Shown here piece by piece: positions 8,314 to 17,993 of a stretch of DNA of 45,132 nucleotides. Source of the DNA: Clostridium sp. CCUG 7971 (lineage in GTDB: Bacteria > Bacillota > Clostridia > Peptostreptococcales > Peptostreptococcaceae); NCBI RefSeq assembly GCF_017590215.1, contig NZ_JAFFPK010000002.1:1-45132 (forward strand). The letters run 5' to 3'. The notes beneath the pieces are model-generated. The model was not told the origin of the DNA, made no database searches, and worked only from the letters and a program-made list of their open reading frames with translations. Every line of letters begins with the position of its first letter. The first letter of the stretch is position 1. A program made the position numbers and the translations under genes.

Positions 8314-11187
8314 ATGACAATAGATAGAAATAAACTAACTCCTATGATGAAACAATACTTTGAAGTTAAAGATAGATATCCAGATTGTGTATTATTTTTC
8401 AGATTAGGAGATTTTTATGAGATGTTCTTTGAAGATGCAATAGTAGCTTCAAAAACACTTGAAATAGCTCTAACAGGAAAGTCGTGTGGTCTAGATGAAA
8501 GAGCCCCAATGTGTGGGGTACCTTTTCATAGTGCCAATTCATATATATCAAAACTTGTAGAAGCTGGATTTAAGGTTGCAATAGGCGAACAGTTAGAAGA
8601 CCCAGCAACTGTTAAAGGTATAGTAAAAAGAGATGTTATAAGAGTTATAACTCCAGGGACTGTGCTTGAAGGAAGCTTACTTGAAAATAAGAAAAATAAC
8701 TATTTATTATCAATATACAAAGAAAATGAAAATATAGGTTTAACTTATGTAGATATAAGCACTGGTGAAGTTAATGCAACTCATTTATCTAGTGATAAAG
8801 TAGTTGAAGAGATAGCGAAAATTCATCCTAGTGAAATTATTATAAATGATTTAGGGTTTATACCAAGTCTTCAAAATATGATAACTCTAGGTAATATATA
8901 TGTAAATGAAAATTTTAATGAAAATTATTTAGATATAAATATATTAAAAGAATATTTTAGTGATGACTATTTATCTAATATAAGATTTGATGATAAAAAT
9001 CTTATGAAAAATAGTTTATCTATACTTTTAAATTATATATATAATACTCAAAAACAAGTAACTTCTAATATAAATTCTATAAATGTATATAATTCTAGCG
9101 AATATATGGTATTAGATATGTTTACTAGAAGTAACTTAGAACTTACTCAAACTATAAGAGGAAATAAAAAGAAAGGCTCTCTACTTCATGTACTTGATAA
9201 AACATCTACTGCAATGGGTGGTAGACTGATGAGAAAATATGTAGAAGAACCTTTAGTTAATAAAGATAAAATAGATGAAAGACTAAATGTTATAGAAGAA
9301 ATAAAAGATGATTTCATGTTAAGGGAAGATTTAAATGATATACTTAAAAATGTATATGATATAGAAAGAATATGTGGAAAAATTGCCTTTGAAAAAGTAA
9401 CTCCAAAGGAAATGATACATTTAAGAAATTCAATAGAAAAACTTCCAATTTTAAAAGAAACTATAAATTCATCAAATGGAGATATAATTAAAAAATATAT
9501 AAAAGACTTAGATGATTTAAATGATATTTATAGCTTAGTAGATGAAGCAATAATGGAAGAACCTGCAATAACTATAAAAGATGGAAATATAATAAAATCA
9601 GATTTTAATGATGAATTAAAAGAACTTAGAGATATTTCTCAAAATGGTGCATTTTTAATAAAAGAAATAGAAAATCGTGAAAAAGAAAAAACAGGAGTTA
9701 AATCTTTAAAAATAGGATTTAACAAAGTGTTTGGTTATTATATAGAAATAACAAAAGTAGGGCTTACTACTGCTAAAATAGATGAAACTTATATAAGAAA
9801 GCAGACTCTAAGTAACGCAGAAAGATTTATAACTCCAGAACTTAAAGAAATAGAAGATAAGATACTTAATGCACAAGATAAAATAAAAGCACTTGAGTAT
9901 GAGATATTTGTAAATATAAGAAATGAAATATATAAAAATATAGATAGGATACAAAAGGTTGCAAAGACTATTGCAAATATAGATGTATTTGTATCTTTAG
10001 CGACTGTTGCCTATATTAATAATTATGTAAAACCTAATATAAATGAAGAAAATAAGTTAGATATAAAAGATGGAAGACATCCGGTTGTTGAACGTATTGT
10101 AGGAGAAGAAAACTTTGTAGCAAATGACACTTATTTAAATAGTGGCGAAAATATTATAAATATAATAACAGGTCCCAATATGGCAGGTAAATCTACATAT
10201 ATGAGACAAACTGCTATAATAGCTTTAATGGCACATATTGGTTCATTTGTTCCAGCTGAATATGCAAATATTCCAATACTAGATAGAATATTTACTAGAG
10301 TTGGAGCTAGTGATGACTTAAGCCAAGGACAATCCACATTTATGGTTGAGATGAGCGAAGTATCATTAATCCTTAAAAATGCTACAGAAAAAAGTTTAGT
10401 TATACTTGATGAAATAGGTCGTGGAACTAGTACTTATGATGGTATAAGTTTAGCGTGGTCAATAGTTGAGTACATTCAAAATAATATAAAGTGTAAGACT
10501 TTATTTGCAACACATTACCATGAATTAACGGATCTAGAAAATGAATTTGAAGATGTTAAAAATTATTCTATAGCAGTTAAAGAAGATAATGACGGAATAA
10601 TATTCTTAAGAAAAATAATACCTCAAGGTGCAGACAAAAGTTATGGAATATACGTTGCAAAGCTTGCAAAACTTCCAGATAAAGTTATAGATAGAGCAAA
10701 AGATATACTAAAAGATTTAGAGAAAAACCATGTATATAATAATATAGCTATAAACTCAGATAGTTTAGTTGATTTACAAGTAAAAGAGAATATTGTATAT
10801 GAAACTACGGACAAAATAAAAAGCCTAGAAATTGAATTAGAAAGATTAGGACAAGATAAATTAATTTTAGAAGAACAATTAACAAAAGTAACTAAAGAAA
10901 AATTTGAAAATGAGTCTATAAAAAATGATTATCAAATTTTAATTAAAGAAAGCGAAAAAACTAAAAAAGAGTTAGATAAAATAAATAATGAGTATAAAAA
11001 GCTAAAAGAAGGATCAAATAATGCTGTAGCTGAAGTTGCACTTACTCAAATTTCTTTCGATACTATAAATGATAGCAATTTAAATGATGAAATATTAAAT
11101 TTAGATATATTAAATATGACTCCACTTGATGCTATGAATGCACTTTATAATCTTCAAAAGAAAGCGAAAAATTCGCTACGCTCATAG
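8314..11187 (+). CDS. mutS: DNA mismatch repair protein MutS
   Basis: MutS recognises mismatched or looped bases and recruits MutL. The mismatch-reading F-x-E motif is at residues 34-36 (DFYEMF). The ATPase has Walker A GPNMAGKST from residue 620, Walker B LVILDEIGRGTS and the ATHYHEL switch. A coiled-coil-rich C-terminal part follows, giving 957 residues. The last codons (KNSLRS) and the TAG come from a repeat element of unusual composition, so the native tail has been replaced or trimmed by a few residues. mutL follows 99 bases later. The ATPase and clamp domains are intact and the protein should work. Confidence 0.97.
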   Translation: MTIDRNKLTPMMKQYFEVKDRYPDCVLFFRLGDFYEMFFEDAIVASKTLEIALTGKSCGLDERAPMCGVPFHSANSYISKLVEAGFKVAIGEQLEDPATVKGIVKRDVIRVITPGTVLEGSLLENKKNNYLLSIYKENENIGLTYVDISTGEVNATHLSSDKVVEEIAKIHPSEIIINDLGFIPSLQNMITLGNIYVNENFNENYLDINILKEYFSDDYLSNIRFDDKNLMKNSLSILLNYIYNTQKQVTSNINSINVYNSSEYMVLDMFTRSNLELTQTIRGNKKKGSLLHVLDKTSTAMGGRLMRKYVEEPLVNKDKIDERLNVIEEIKDDFMLREDLNDILKNVYDIERICGKIAFEKVTPKEMIHLRNSIEKLPILKETINSSNGDIIKKYIKDLDDLNDIYSLVDEAIMEEPAITIKDGNIIKSDFNDELKELRDISQNGAFLIKEIENREKEKTGVKSLKIGFNKVFGYYIEITKVGLTTAKIDETYIRKQTLSNAERFITPELKEIEDKILNAQDKIKALEYEIFVNIRNEIYKNIDRIQKVAKTIANIDVFVSLATVAYINNYVKPNINEENKLDIKDGRHPVVERIVGEENFVANDTYLNSGENIINIITGPNMAGKSTYMRQTAIIALMAHIGSFVPAEYANIPILDRIFTRVGASDDLSQGQSTFMVEMSEVSLILKNATEKSLVILDEIGRGTSTYDGISLAWSIVEYIQNNIKCKTLFATHYHELTDLENEFEDVKNYSIAVKEDNDGIIFLRKIIPQGADKSYGIYVAKLAKLPDKVIDRAKDILKDLEKNHVYNNIAINSDSLVDLQVKENIVYETTDKIKSLEIELERLGQDKLILEEQLTKVTKEKFENESIKNDYQILIKESEKTKKELDKINNEYKKLKEGSNNAVAEVALTQISFDTINDSNLNDEILNLDILNMTPLDAMNALYNLQKKAKNSLRS

Positions 11188-11255
11188 CGCCAACGATGTG
11201 ATACTCGCATACGCTCAATCATATCCGTTGCTTAAAATTAACTGCGTTCGTAGTG
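11164..11255 (-). repeat. small interspersed repeat, copy A, in the mutS tail
   Basis: This stretch is clearly less AT-rich than its surroundings and contains many CG steps. Bases 11167-11194 match the reverse complement of 42303-42330 at 25 of 28 positions. It begins inside the final mutS codons, provides the stop, and runs into the mutS-mutL gap. Beyond the core the two copies resemble each other only loosely, so the outer limits are approximate. Confidence 0.65.
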
Positions 11256-11286
11256 GGAAATAATTTTATTTAGAGGAGGTGTATAT

Positions 11287-13284
11287 ATGAATAGAATTAA
11301 TATATTAGATGATTTAACTATAAATAAAATAGCGGCAGGGGAAGTTGTAGAAAGACCTTCTTCAGTCGTTAAAGAACTAATTGAGAACTGCATAGACGCA
11401 GGTGCATCTAAGGTAGTTATAGATATAGCTGATGGCGGTAAAAAATTCATAAAGATTATAGATAATGGTAGTGGAATAGCTTCTAGTGAAGTTGATAAAT
11501 CATTTTTAAGACATGCCACTAGTAAAATAAGCAAAATTGATGATTTATATGACTTATACTCTCTAGGTTTTAGAGGAGAAGCATTAGCATCTATATCAGC
11601 AGTTTCAAAATTAGATATGATTACAAAGACTAAAGATGAGCCAGTTGGTACGAAGGTTTATGTAGAAGGTGGAAAAATAATATCTAAAGAACCAGCTGGA
11701 GCAAATAATGGTACTACTATAATCATTAAAGATATATTTTATAATACACCTGTAAGACAAAAGTTTTTAAAATCAACTCATGCAGAAACTATAAATATAA
11801 GTGATTTAATTAATAAGTTAGCTATAGGAAACCCAAGTGTTCAATTTAAGTATGTTAACAATAATAAACCAATGTTAAATACTCCAGGAGACGGTAAGCT
11901 AACCAGTGTTATAAGAAGTATCTATGGAAAAGATGTATGTGAAAATTTAATTGAAGTAAATTATGATTGTAAATATTTTAAAATAAGTGGATTTGTAGGA
12001 AATAATAATGTTTACAGATCTAATAAAAATTTACAGCATATTTATATAAACAAAAGATTTGTAAAAAGTAAAGTAATATTAGATGCAATAAGTGAAGCTT
12101 ATAAATCTATTATTCCTATAAATAAGCATGCAGTATGCTTTTTAAATATGCAGATAAATCCAGCGAGTATAGATGTTAATATACATCCAACAAAACTTGA
12201 AATAAAATTTGAAAATGAACAAGAATTATATATAGAACTTAGAGACTATTTAAGAAGTAAATTATTAAGTTCTAGCCTAATAGGAAAATATGAAGTTTAT
12301 GATAAAAATAAAATTCAACCAAGATCTATTAACAACTTAGCTGAGAGAAAAATAGAACCATTTGAAAAAGAACATAAAAAAATTGAAGTAATAGAAATAG
12401 ATAGTGAAAAACCAATAGATACATTTCTATCTGTTAATGACATAATAAATAAAAGCTCAAGTATAAATGAGGAAAGTAATAAAAATTTATATATGAATGA
12501 AAATATAAAAGAAGCTAATGTATACTCATTAGAACATTCTTTTAAGGAAAATAAAGATGATTTTAATGCTCAAATAGATAATATGTATAAATCTCAAGCT
12601 ATAAATGAATTACAGAATATAAGTGAAAATCTTTCAATTTACAATATAGATGTAAAAGAAGATGAACAACAAAATTTCTTTGAAGAAAAAATAGATGACA
12701 ATAGATTTTCATTAGATGATTATAATGTTATAGGGACTATATTTGATACTTATATAATATTATCAAAAGGTAATTCTATGTATTTATTAGATCAACATGC
12801 TGCACATGAAAGAGTTTTATATGAAAGGTATATGAATAAGTTTTACAAATCAGATATAAATATGCAATTGTTACTTAATCCTATAGTAGTAGAACTTTCA
12901 AATGTTGATATGTTAAAAGCTGAAGAAAACCTAGAATTATTTAAGAACTTTGGTTTTGAAATAGATATATTTGGTAATAATCATATAATGATAAGATGTG
13001 TGCCAACTATATTTGGTGTTCCTGAATCTGAAAAATTCATATTACAAATAATAGATAATATAGATGAAATAAAAAATAACTATGAGCTTAAAGGTGAAAG
13101 ATTTGCATCGATGGCATGTAGGTCAGCGATAAAGGCGAATGATAAAATAAATACTTTAGAGATAAAATCTTTATTTGAACAAATGAAAGAATGTAAAAAT
13201 CCTTTTACTTGTCCACATGGTAGACCTATTATAGTAGAAATTTCTAAAACTGAAATAGAAAAAATGTTTAAAAGAATTATGTAG
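11287..13284 (+). CDS. mutL: DNA mismatch repair protein MutL, endonuclease type
   Basis: MutL couples mismatch recognition by MutS to strand cutting. The N-terminal GHKL ATPase shows ELIENCIDAG, DNGSGI and RGEALAS. A variable, charged linker follows (about residues 340-460). The C-terminal domain has DQHAAHERVLYE, which fits the DQHAx2Ex4E endonuclease motif, plus ACRSAIKAN and CPHGRP, so this is the nicking type found in bacteria without MutH. The product has 665 residues. The ribosome site GAGGAGGTG lies just before the ATG. miaA starts 17 bases later. Confidence 0.97.
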   Translation: MNRINILDDLTINKIAAGEVVERPSSVVKELIENCIDAGASKVVIDIADGGKKFIKIIDNGSGIASSEVDKSFLRHATSKISKIDDLYDLYSLGFRGEALASISAVSKLDMITKTKDEPVGTKVYVEGGKIISKEPAGANNGTTIIIKDIFYNTPVRQKFLKSTHAETINISDLINKLAIGNPSVQFKYVNNNKPMLNTPGDGKLTSVIRSIYGKDVCENLIEVNYDCKYFKISGFVGNNNVYRSNKNLQHIYINKRFVKSKVILDAISEAYKSIIPINKHAVCFLNMQINPASIDVNIHPTKLEIKFENEQELYIELRDYLRSKLLSSSLIGKYEVYDKNKIQPRSINNLAERKIEPFEKEHKKIEVIEIDSEKPIDTFLSVNDIINKSSSINEESNKNLYMNENIKEANVYSLEHSFKENKDDFNAQIDNMYKSQAINELQNISENLSIYNIDVKEDEQQNFFEEKIDDNRFSLDDYNVIGTIFDTYIILSKGNSMYLLDQHAAHERVLYERYMNKFYKSDINMQLLLNPIVVELSNVDMLKAEENLELFKNFGFEIDIFGNNHIMIRCVPTIFGVPESEKFILQIIDNIDEIKNNYELKGERFASMACRSAIKANDKINTLEIKSLFEQMKECKNPFTCPHGRPIIVEISKTEIEKMFKRIM

Positions 13285-13300
13285 TTAGGAAAGGAACATT

Positions 13301-14233
13301 ATGAAAAAGACACCAATTATAATACTTACAGGCCCAACGGCTGTTGGTAAAACTGATTTATCAATAAATTTATCAAAAGAACTAGATGCCGAGATTATAT
13401 CAGCAGACTCTATGCAAATATATAAGTATATGGACATAGGTAGTGCAAAAGTAACGGAAGAAGAAATGAATGGAATTAAGCATTACTTAATAGATGAAGT
13501 TACTCCAGATTTTACATTTTCGGTTTCAGAGTTTCAAGATAGAGCAAATAAATATATTAAAGAAATAAATGAAAAAGGAAAGAAAGTACTGGTAACTGGA
13601 GGTACTGGACTTTATTTAAACTCTTTAATATATAATATGGATTTTGCAAAATCTGATGCTGATAATGAACTTAGAGAGAAATTAAGAATAGAGCTTGAAG
13701 AAAATGGTATCGATTATATGCACAATAAATTAAGAGAACTTGATTTTGATAGTGCAAATAGAATACACAAAAATAATACAAAGCGAGTAATAAGAGCTTT
13801 AGAAGTGGCATTAAGTGGTAAAAAAATGAATGATTTTTCTAATGATTTAAAATTTAATGATAGATACGAGCCTATAATAATAGTATTAAATAGAGATAGA
13901 GAGCGTCTATATCAAAGAATAAATAAAAGAGTAGATATTATGATGGAGTCAGGGCTTATTGAAGAAGTAAAAAGATTAATTAGTATGGGATATACTAAAG
14001 ATATGATATCTATGCAGGGCATAGGTTATAAAGAAATAATCAAATACTTAGAAGGCGAATATGAACTTGATGAAGCTATTGAAATAATAAAAAGAGATTC
14101 AAGAAGATATGCCAAGCGACAATTAACTTGGTTTAGAAGATACGAAAATGCAAAATGGTTTGACTTAGATAGTTATACTGATAGCAAAGTACTTAAAGAT
14201 GATATAATCAAGCATATTGAAAATATGGTATAA
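13301..14233 (+). CDS. miaA: tRNA dimethylallyltransferase
   Basis: MiaA adds a dimethylallyl group to A37 of tRNAs that read codons starting with U. The P-loop GPTAVGKT is near residue 10, followed by ISADSMQIYKYMDIGSAK and VTGGTGLYL, all family signatures. The length of 310 residues is standard. It sits between mutL and hfq, the conserved order in Clostridia and many other bacteria, and is probably co-transcribed with both. Confidence 0.96.
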   Translation: MKKTPIIILTGPTAVGKTDLSINLSKELDAEIISADSMQIYKYMDIGSAKVTEEEMNGIKHYLIDEVTPDFTFSVSEFQDRANKYIKEINEKGKKVLVTGGTGLYLNSLIYNMDFAKSDADNELREKLRIELEENGIDYMHNKLRELDFDSANRIHKNNTKRVIRALEVALSGKKMNDFSNDLKFNDRYEPIIIVLNRDRERLYQRINKRVDIMMESGLIEEVKRLISMGYTKDMISMQGIGYKEIIKYLEGEYELDEAIEIIKRDSRRYAKRQLTWFRRYENAKWFDLDSYTDSKVLKDDIIKHIENMV

Positions 14234-14317
14234 TATGTATAGAATATAAGAATAGAGAAATAGTAAAAAAATAAAAAATATATTAATTTATTAATTTAAA
14301 TTTCGGGAGGATATCTA

Positions 14318-14581
14318 ATGAAAAATGTAGCTTTAAATTTACAGGATTTATTTTTAAATAATGCGAGAAAAGAAAAAATACCTGTAACTATATATTTAAT
14401 GAATGGGGTACAAGTAAAGGGGATTGTCAAAGGATTTGATAGTTATATAATAATGTTAGAAGGGGATAACAGACAACAAAACATGATATACAAACATGCT
14501 GTTTCCACTATATTACCTGGAAAATATATAAACTTACAAAATAATAATCAACAAGGAAATAATAACAATAACCATAGATAA
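14318..14581 (+). CDS. hfq: RNA chaperone Hfq
   Basis: Hfq is a hexameric Sm-like protein that binds small RNAs and A-rich RNA. The Sm1 and Sm2 motifs are present ([19 protein letters not shown] and IYKHAVSTI, the latter matching the usual YKHAISTI). The 87-residue product ends in a short Asn/Gln-rich tail (residues 75-86). The ribosome site GGGAGG precedes the ATG. It is the last gene of the mutS-mutL-miaA-hfq series. Confidence 0.97.
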   Translation: MKNVALNLQDLFLNNARKEKIPVTIYLMNGVQVKGIVKGFDSYIIMLEGDNRQQNMIYKHAVSTILPGKYINLQNNNQQGNNNNNHR

Positions 14582-14596
14582 TTTAATATATAAATT

Positions 14597-14640
14597 AAAA
14601 TAAGACTGCTAAATTTAAATAGTAGTCTTATTTTAATTTT
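14597..14640 (+). terminator. intrinsic terminator after hfq
   Basis: A stem of about 14 bp (AAAATAAGACTGCT paired with AGTAGTCTTATTTT, one mismatch) is followed by T-rich sequence. Confidence 0.8.
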
Positions 14641-14693
14641 ACAAGCAAATGTTATAATAGATTTATAGTATTTAAATTAAGGAGAAATGTTAA

Positions 14694-15209
14694 ATGAGCG
14701 TTTTAAGTAGAAGAGAAAATATATTAAAAATATTAAAAAATTCTAAACAAGCAGTTAGTGGTACAAGTTTAGCAAGTGAATTAAATGTAAGTAGACAAGT
14801 TATAGTAGGGGATGTTGCAATACTTAAAGCTGCAGGTGAAGATATTATATCAACATCAAAAGGATATATATTAAATGATAAGAAAGAAAGTGAGGATTAT
14901 ATATTAAAAACTATAGCTTGTAAACATAGCAAGGAGTACATTGAAGATGAACTTAACTCAATAGTTGATGAAGGTGCAACTGTAGTAAATGTAATGGTTG
15001 AACACTGTCTATATGGTCAAATAACTGGAGATTTATATTTATCATCTAGACGTGATGTAAAAGAATTTATTCAAAAACTTAAATCTGACATAGTAAACCC
15101 TTTAGCGGATTTAACTGATGGTATACATTTACATACAATAAAATGTAGGGATGAAGTATCATTTAATGAAATTATAAAAAGCTTAGAATCGAAAGGATAT
15201 TTATTATAA
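14694..15209 (+). CDS. niaR: niacin-responsive transcriptional repressor NiaR
   Basis: NiaR represses NAD synthesis or niacin uptake genes when nicotinic acid is present. The first 60 residues form an HTH_11 helix-turn-helix (SGTSLASELNVSRQVIVGDV). The rest is a 3H ligand domain with the conserved histidine-bearing segments VEHCLYG and DGIHLHTIKC. The 171-residue length fits. A TATAAT lies at 14653-14658, and AAGGAG precedes the start; an earlier ATG at 14687 closes after a few codons. The adjacent niaX and its operator support the assignment. Confidence 0.92.
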   Translation: MSVLSRRENILKILKNSKQAVSGTSLASELNVSRQVIVGDVAILKAAGEDIISTSKGYILNDKKESEDYILKTIACKHSKEYIEDELNSIVDEGATVVNVMVEHCLYGQITGDLYLSSRRDVKEFIQKLKSDIVNPLADLTDGIHLHTIKCRDEVSFNEIIKSLESKGYLL

Positions 15210-15211
15210 TA

Positions 15212-15270
15212 TTGACAAGAACATTCTTTTTATTTAAACTGTAATTACTGGTGTATATACAGTTTAAATA
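15212..15270 (+). promoter_or_regulatory. niaX promoter with probable NiaR operator
   Basis: TTGACA (15212-15217) and TAAACT (15235-15240) are 17 bases apart. A perfect 13-bp inverted repeat, TATTTAAACTGTA at 15231-15243 and TACAGTTTAAATA at 15258-15270, covers the -10 element and downstream region. A repressor bound there would block transcription. NiaR is the obvious candidate because its gene is directly upstream. Confidence 0.75.
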
Positions 15271-15284
15271 AGGGGGATAAAGAT

Positions 15285-15848
15285 ATGAATAAAAAAGTAA
15301 ACACTCAAGCTGTTGTTATTTCAGCAATTTTATGTTCTATTGCAATTATAATACCTATGTTTTCACCAATTAAAATAATATTAGAGCCTGCATCATTTAC
15401 ATTAGCTAGCCATGTTCCGATTTTTTTAGCTATGTTTATTTCGCCAGGTACAGCAATATTTGTTACAGTTGGCAGTACTATAGGTTTTTTATTGGGAGGA
15501 TTTCCAATTACGGTTGTGTTAAGAGCATTAAGTCATTTAATATTTGTTATAGTAGGATCAATATATTTAAAAAAACATAAAGATATAATTGAGGAAGGTA
15601 AATCATCGTTAATTTACTCTTTTACGGTTTCTTTAATACATGCAATAGGGGAAGTATTAATAGTAATACCATTTTATTTAGGGTCTTCTTTATCTCAAGG
15701 TTATTATGATAAGGGGTTTATTGTTTCAATACTAGGACTAGTTGGAATAGGAACCATAATACATAGTATGATAGATTTTTCATTATCAAAGTATATATGG
15801 AAACTAATGCCTAAGGATGTAGTCAAAAAAATTGTGGTAAATATATAG
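15285..15848 (+). CDS. niaX: niacin transporter NiaX, ECF S component
   Basis: The 187-residue, roughly six-helix membrane protein matches the NiaX substrate-binding subunit of energy-coupling-factor transporters (IIPMFSPIKIILEPASFTLA near the N-terminus). It would bind nicotinic acid and work with shared EcfA/EcfT proteins encoded elsewhere. Its position behind niaR and a palindromic operator fits control by niacin. GGGGG before the ATG serves as ribosome site. Confidence 0.9.
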   Translation: MNKKVNTQAVVISAILCSIAIIIPMFSPIKIILEPASFTLASHVPIFLAMFISPGTAIFVTVGSTIGFLLGGFPITVVLRALSHLIFVIVGSIYLKKHKDIIEEGKSSLIYSFTVSLIHAIGEVLIVIPFYLGSSLSQGYYDKGFIVSILGLVGIGTIIHSMIDFSLSKYIWKLMPKDVVKKIVVNI

Positions 15849-15861
15849 TATATAAATATAA

Positions 15862-15900
15862 AAATGGCTACTATAAAAAATTATAGTAGCATTTTTATAT
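15862..15900 (+). terminator. intrinsic terminator after niaX
   Basis: A perfect 10-bp stem GCTACTATAA / TTATAGTAGC (15867-15876, 15881-15890) is followed by ATTTTTA. Confidence 0.85.
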
Positions 15901-16015
15901 TTATATATTTAGTAAGAACATATTCAAAAATTCTAGTAAATGCCAGATAACTTGAACTAAATTATTTAGTGTGATAAAATTTTAATGTTAAAATTAAAAG
16001 AGACAGGTGAAAAAT

Positions 16016-17293
16016 ATGCTAAACGAAACAAAAGAGTTATTAAAAGGATTTTATCAATTAGATGATGAGGTATTTGAATTATCTGAAGGTGTTATGGATG
16101 ACATTAAAGGTAGATTTGAAGAAATAAAAAAAGTAAGAGAATACAATCAGTATAAGGTATTGAAAGCTATGCAAAATGCTCACCTAAGTGATAATCACTT
16201 TAACTGGACTACAGGATATGGATATAATGATATTGGACGTGAAAAAATAGAAGAAATATATTCTGAAGTTTTTGGTGCAGAAGATGCTTTAGTTAGACCG
16301 ATAATAGTTAATGGTACTCATGCTCTTACACTTTGCTTACAAGGTATAGTAAGACCTGGTGATGAAATACTTTCAGTAACTGGAAAACCATACGATACAT
16401 TAGAAGGTGTTATAGGAATAAGAGAAGAAAAAGGTTCTTTAAAAGAATTTGGAGTTACATATAATCAAGTAGATTTCTTAGAAGATGGAAATGTTGACTT
16501 AGAAGGAATAAAAGAAAAGATAAATGATAAAACAAAACTTGTTATGATTCAAAGATCTAAAGGATACTCTTGGAGAAAATCACTTACAATAGCAGATATA
16601 AAAGAAGTAATAGATACTGTAAAATCTATAAATAAAGATCTTATAGTTATGGTTGATAACTGTTATGGAGAATTTATAGAAACTAAAGAACCAACTGATG
16701 TTGGAGCAGACATAATGGCTGGGTCATTAATTAAAAATCCAGGTGGAGGTCTTGCTTTAACTGGTGGATATATAGCAGGTAGAGCTGACTTAGTTGAACT
16801 TATATCATATAGATTAACTTCTCCTGGAATAGGTAAAGAATGTGGATTAACATTTGGAACTAGTAGAAGTGTACTTCAAGGATTTTTCATGGCTCCATAC
16901 GTTGTATCTCAAGCTGTAATGGGTGCAATATTCTGTGCAAGAGCATTTGAAAAAATGGGATATGATGTTCTTCCAAAGTATGATGATGTTAGAAGTGACA
17001 TCATACAAATAGTAAGACTTAAAGATGCTAAAGAAGTTATAGCTTTTTGTCAAGGAATACAAGCAGCGGCTCCTGTTGATTCGTATGTTAAGCCAGAGCC
17101 ATGGGCAATGCCAGGTTATGATGATGAAGTTATAATGGCTGCAGGTGCATTTATTCAAGGCTCTTCTATAGAATTAAGTGCAGATGCTCCAATAAGACCT
17201 CCATATAATGTATACTTCCAAGGTGGACTTACATTTGACCATTCTAAAATGGGTACATTAAAGGCAATACAATATATGAAAAACTCAAAATAA
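16016..17293 (+). CDS. methionine gamma-lyase family protein (PF06838, YnbB-like)
   Basis: This is a PLP-dependent enzyme of the group once annotated as aluminium-resistance protein. PLP-fold features include VNGTHALTL near residue 98, VMVDNCYGEF and AGSLIKNPGGGLA, which carries the likely Schiff-base lysine. I choose ATG 16016, because AGGTG at 16005-16009 is a ribosome site for it; an in-frame GTG at 16007 lies within that site. The product has 425 residues. The gene often follows hfq in Firmicutes, as here with niaR-niaX inserted. Its true substrate is not settled. Confidence 0.85.
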   Translation: MLNETKELLKGFYQLDDEVFELSEGVMDDIKGRFEEIKKVREYNQYKVLKAMQNAHLSDNHFNWTTGYGYNDIGREKIEEIYSEVFGAEDALVRPIIVNGTHALTLCLQGIVRPGDEILSVTGKPYDTLEGVIGIREEKGSLKEFGVTYNQVDFLEDGNVDLEGIKEKINDKTKLVMIQRSKGYSWRKSLTIADIKEVIDTVKSINKDLIVMVDNCYGEFIETKEPTDVGADIMAGSLIKNPGGGLALTGGYIAGRADLVELISYRLTSPGIGKECGLTFGTSRSVLQGFFMAPYVVSQAVMGAIFCARAFEKMGYDVLPKYDDVRSDIIQIVRLKDAKEVIAFCQGIQAAAPVDSYVKPEPWAMPGYDDEVIMAAGAFIQGSSIELSADAPIRPPYNVYFQGGLTFDHSKMGTLKAIQYMKNSK

Positions 17294-17306
17294 TAAGGGG
17301 TGTAGC

Positions 17307-17863
17307 ATGAATTGGATTGAGGAAATAGAGAGATATGTTCCTGTTGATGAACAAGAAAAAAAGATAAAGAAATAATATTAAAATGTATAAAAGAAAATGA
17401 TGATATATTAACTAGAGATAATGAAGTAGCACATATTACTAGCTCTGGATTTATTGTAAATAAAAATAGAGATAAAGTACTTATGATTCACCATAATATC
17501 TATAATTCTTGGGGATGGACTGGTGGTCATGCTGATGGTGATTGTGATTTATTGCATGTTGCTGTAAAAGAAGCAAAAGAGGAAACTGGCATTAAGAATG
17601 TAGTACCAGTAACTAATAATATATGCTGTATAGATATACTACCTGTAATCGCTCATATTAAAAGAGGAAAATATGTTGCATCTCATTTACACTTATCAAT
17701 AGCCTATGTACTGGAAGCAGATGAAAGTGAAAAATTATTTGTCAAAGAGGATGAAAATAGTGGTGTTAAATGGATTAATATATCGGATATAGAAAGTTGT
17801 ACGGATGAAAAACATATGCTAAATGTTTATAATAAATTAGTTAATAAAGCTAGATTATATTAA
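17307..17863 (+). pseudogene. Nudix hydrolase, frameshifted
   Basis: A ribosome site AGGGG precedes ATG 17307, whose frame closes at 17375. The remainder is read in the +2 frame to 17863. Adding one A to the seven-A run at 17356-17362 joins them into a 185-residue protein starting MNWIEEIERYVPVDEQ. The Nudix box GGHADGDCDLLHVAVKEAKE followed by ETG has the catalytic EExxE-type glutamates but Cys and Lys in place of the first Glu and Arg of the consensus, a variant I know from a common subfamily. The substrate is unknown. The 13-base gap after the PLP gene suggests co-transcription. Confidence 0.8.
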
Positions 17864-17869
17864 TATAAA

Positions 17870-17900
17870 AGTACCTTGTAATTGTTACAAGGTATTTTTA
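17870..17900 (+). terminator. intrinsic terminator after the nudix gene
   Basis: A 10-bp stem TACCTTGTAA / TTACAAGGTA is followed by TTTTTATAT. Confidence 0.85.
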
Positions 17901-17993
17901 TATATTTCTATATTTAATATAGAATTTTTAGGGTATAATTAAAACTTATTAGCAAAACATATAAAACTATTAAAAACTGAATAAGGAGATAAT

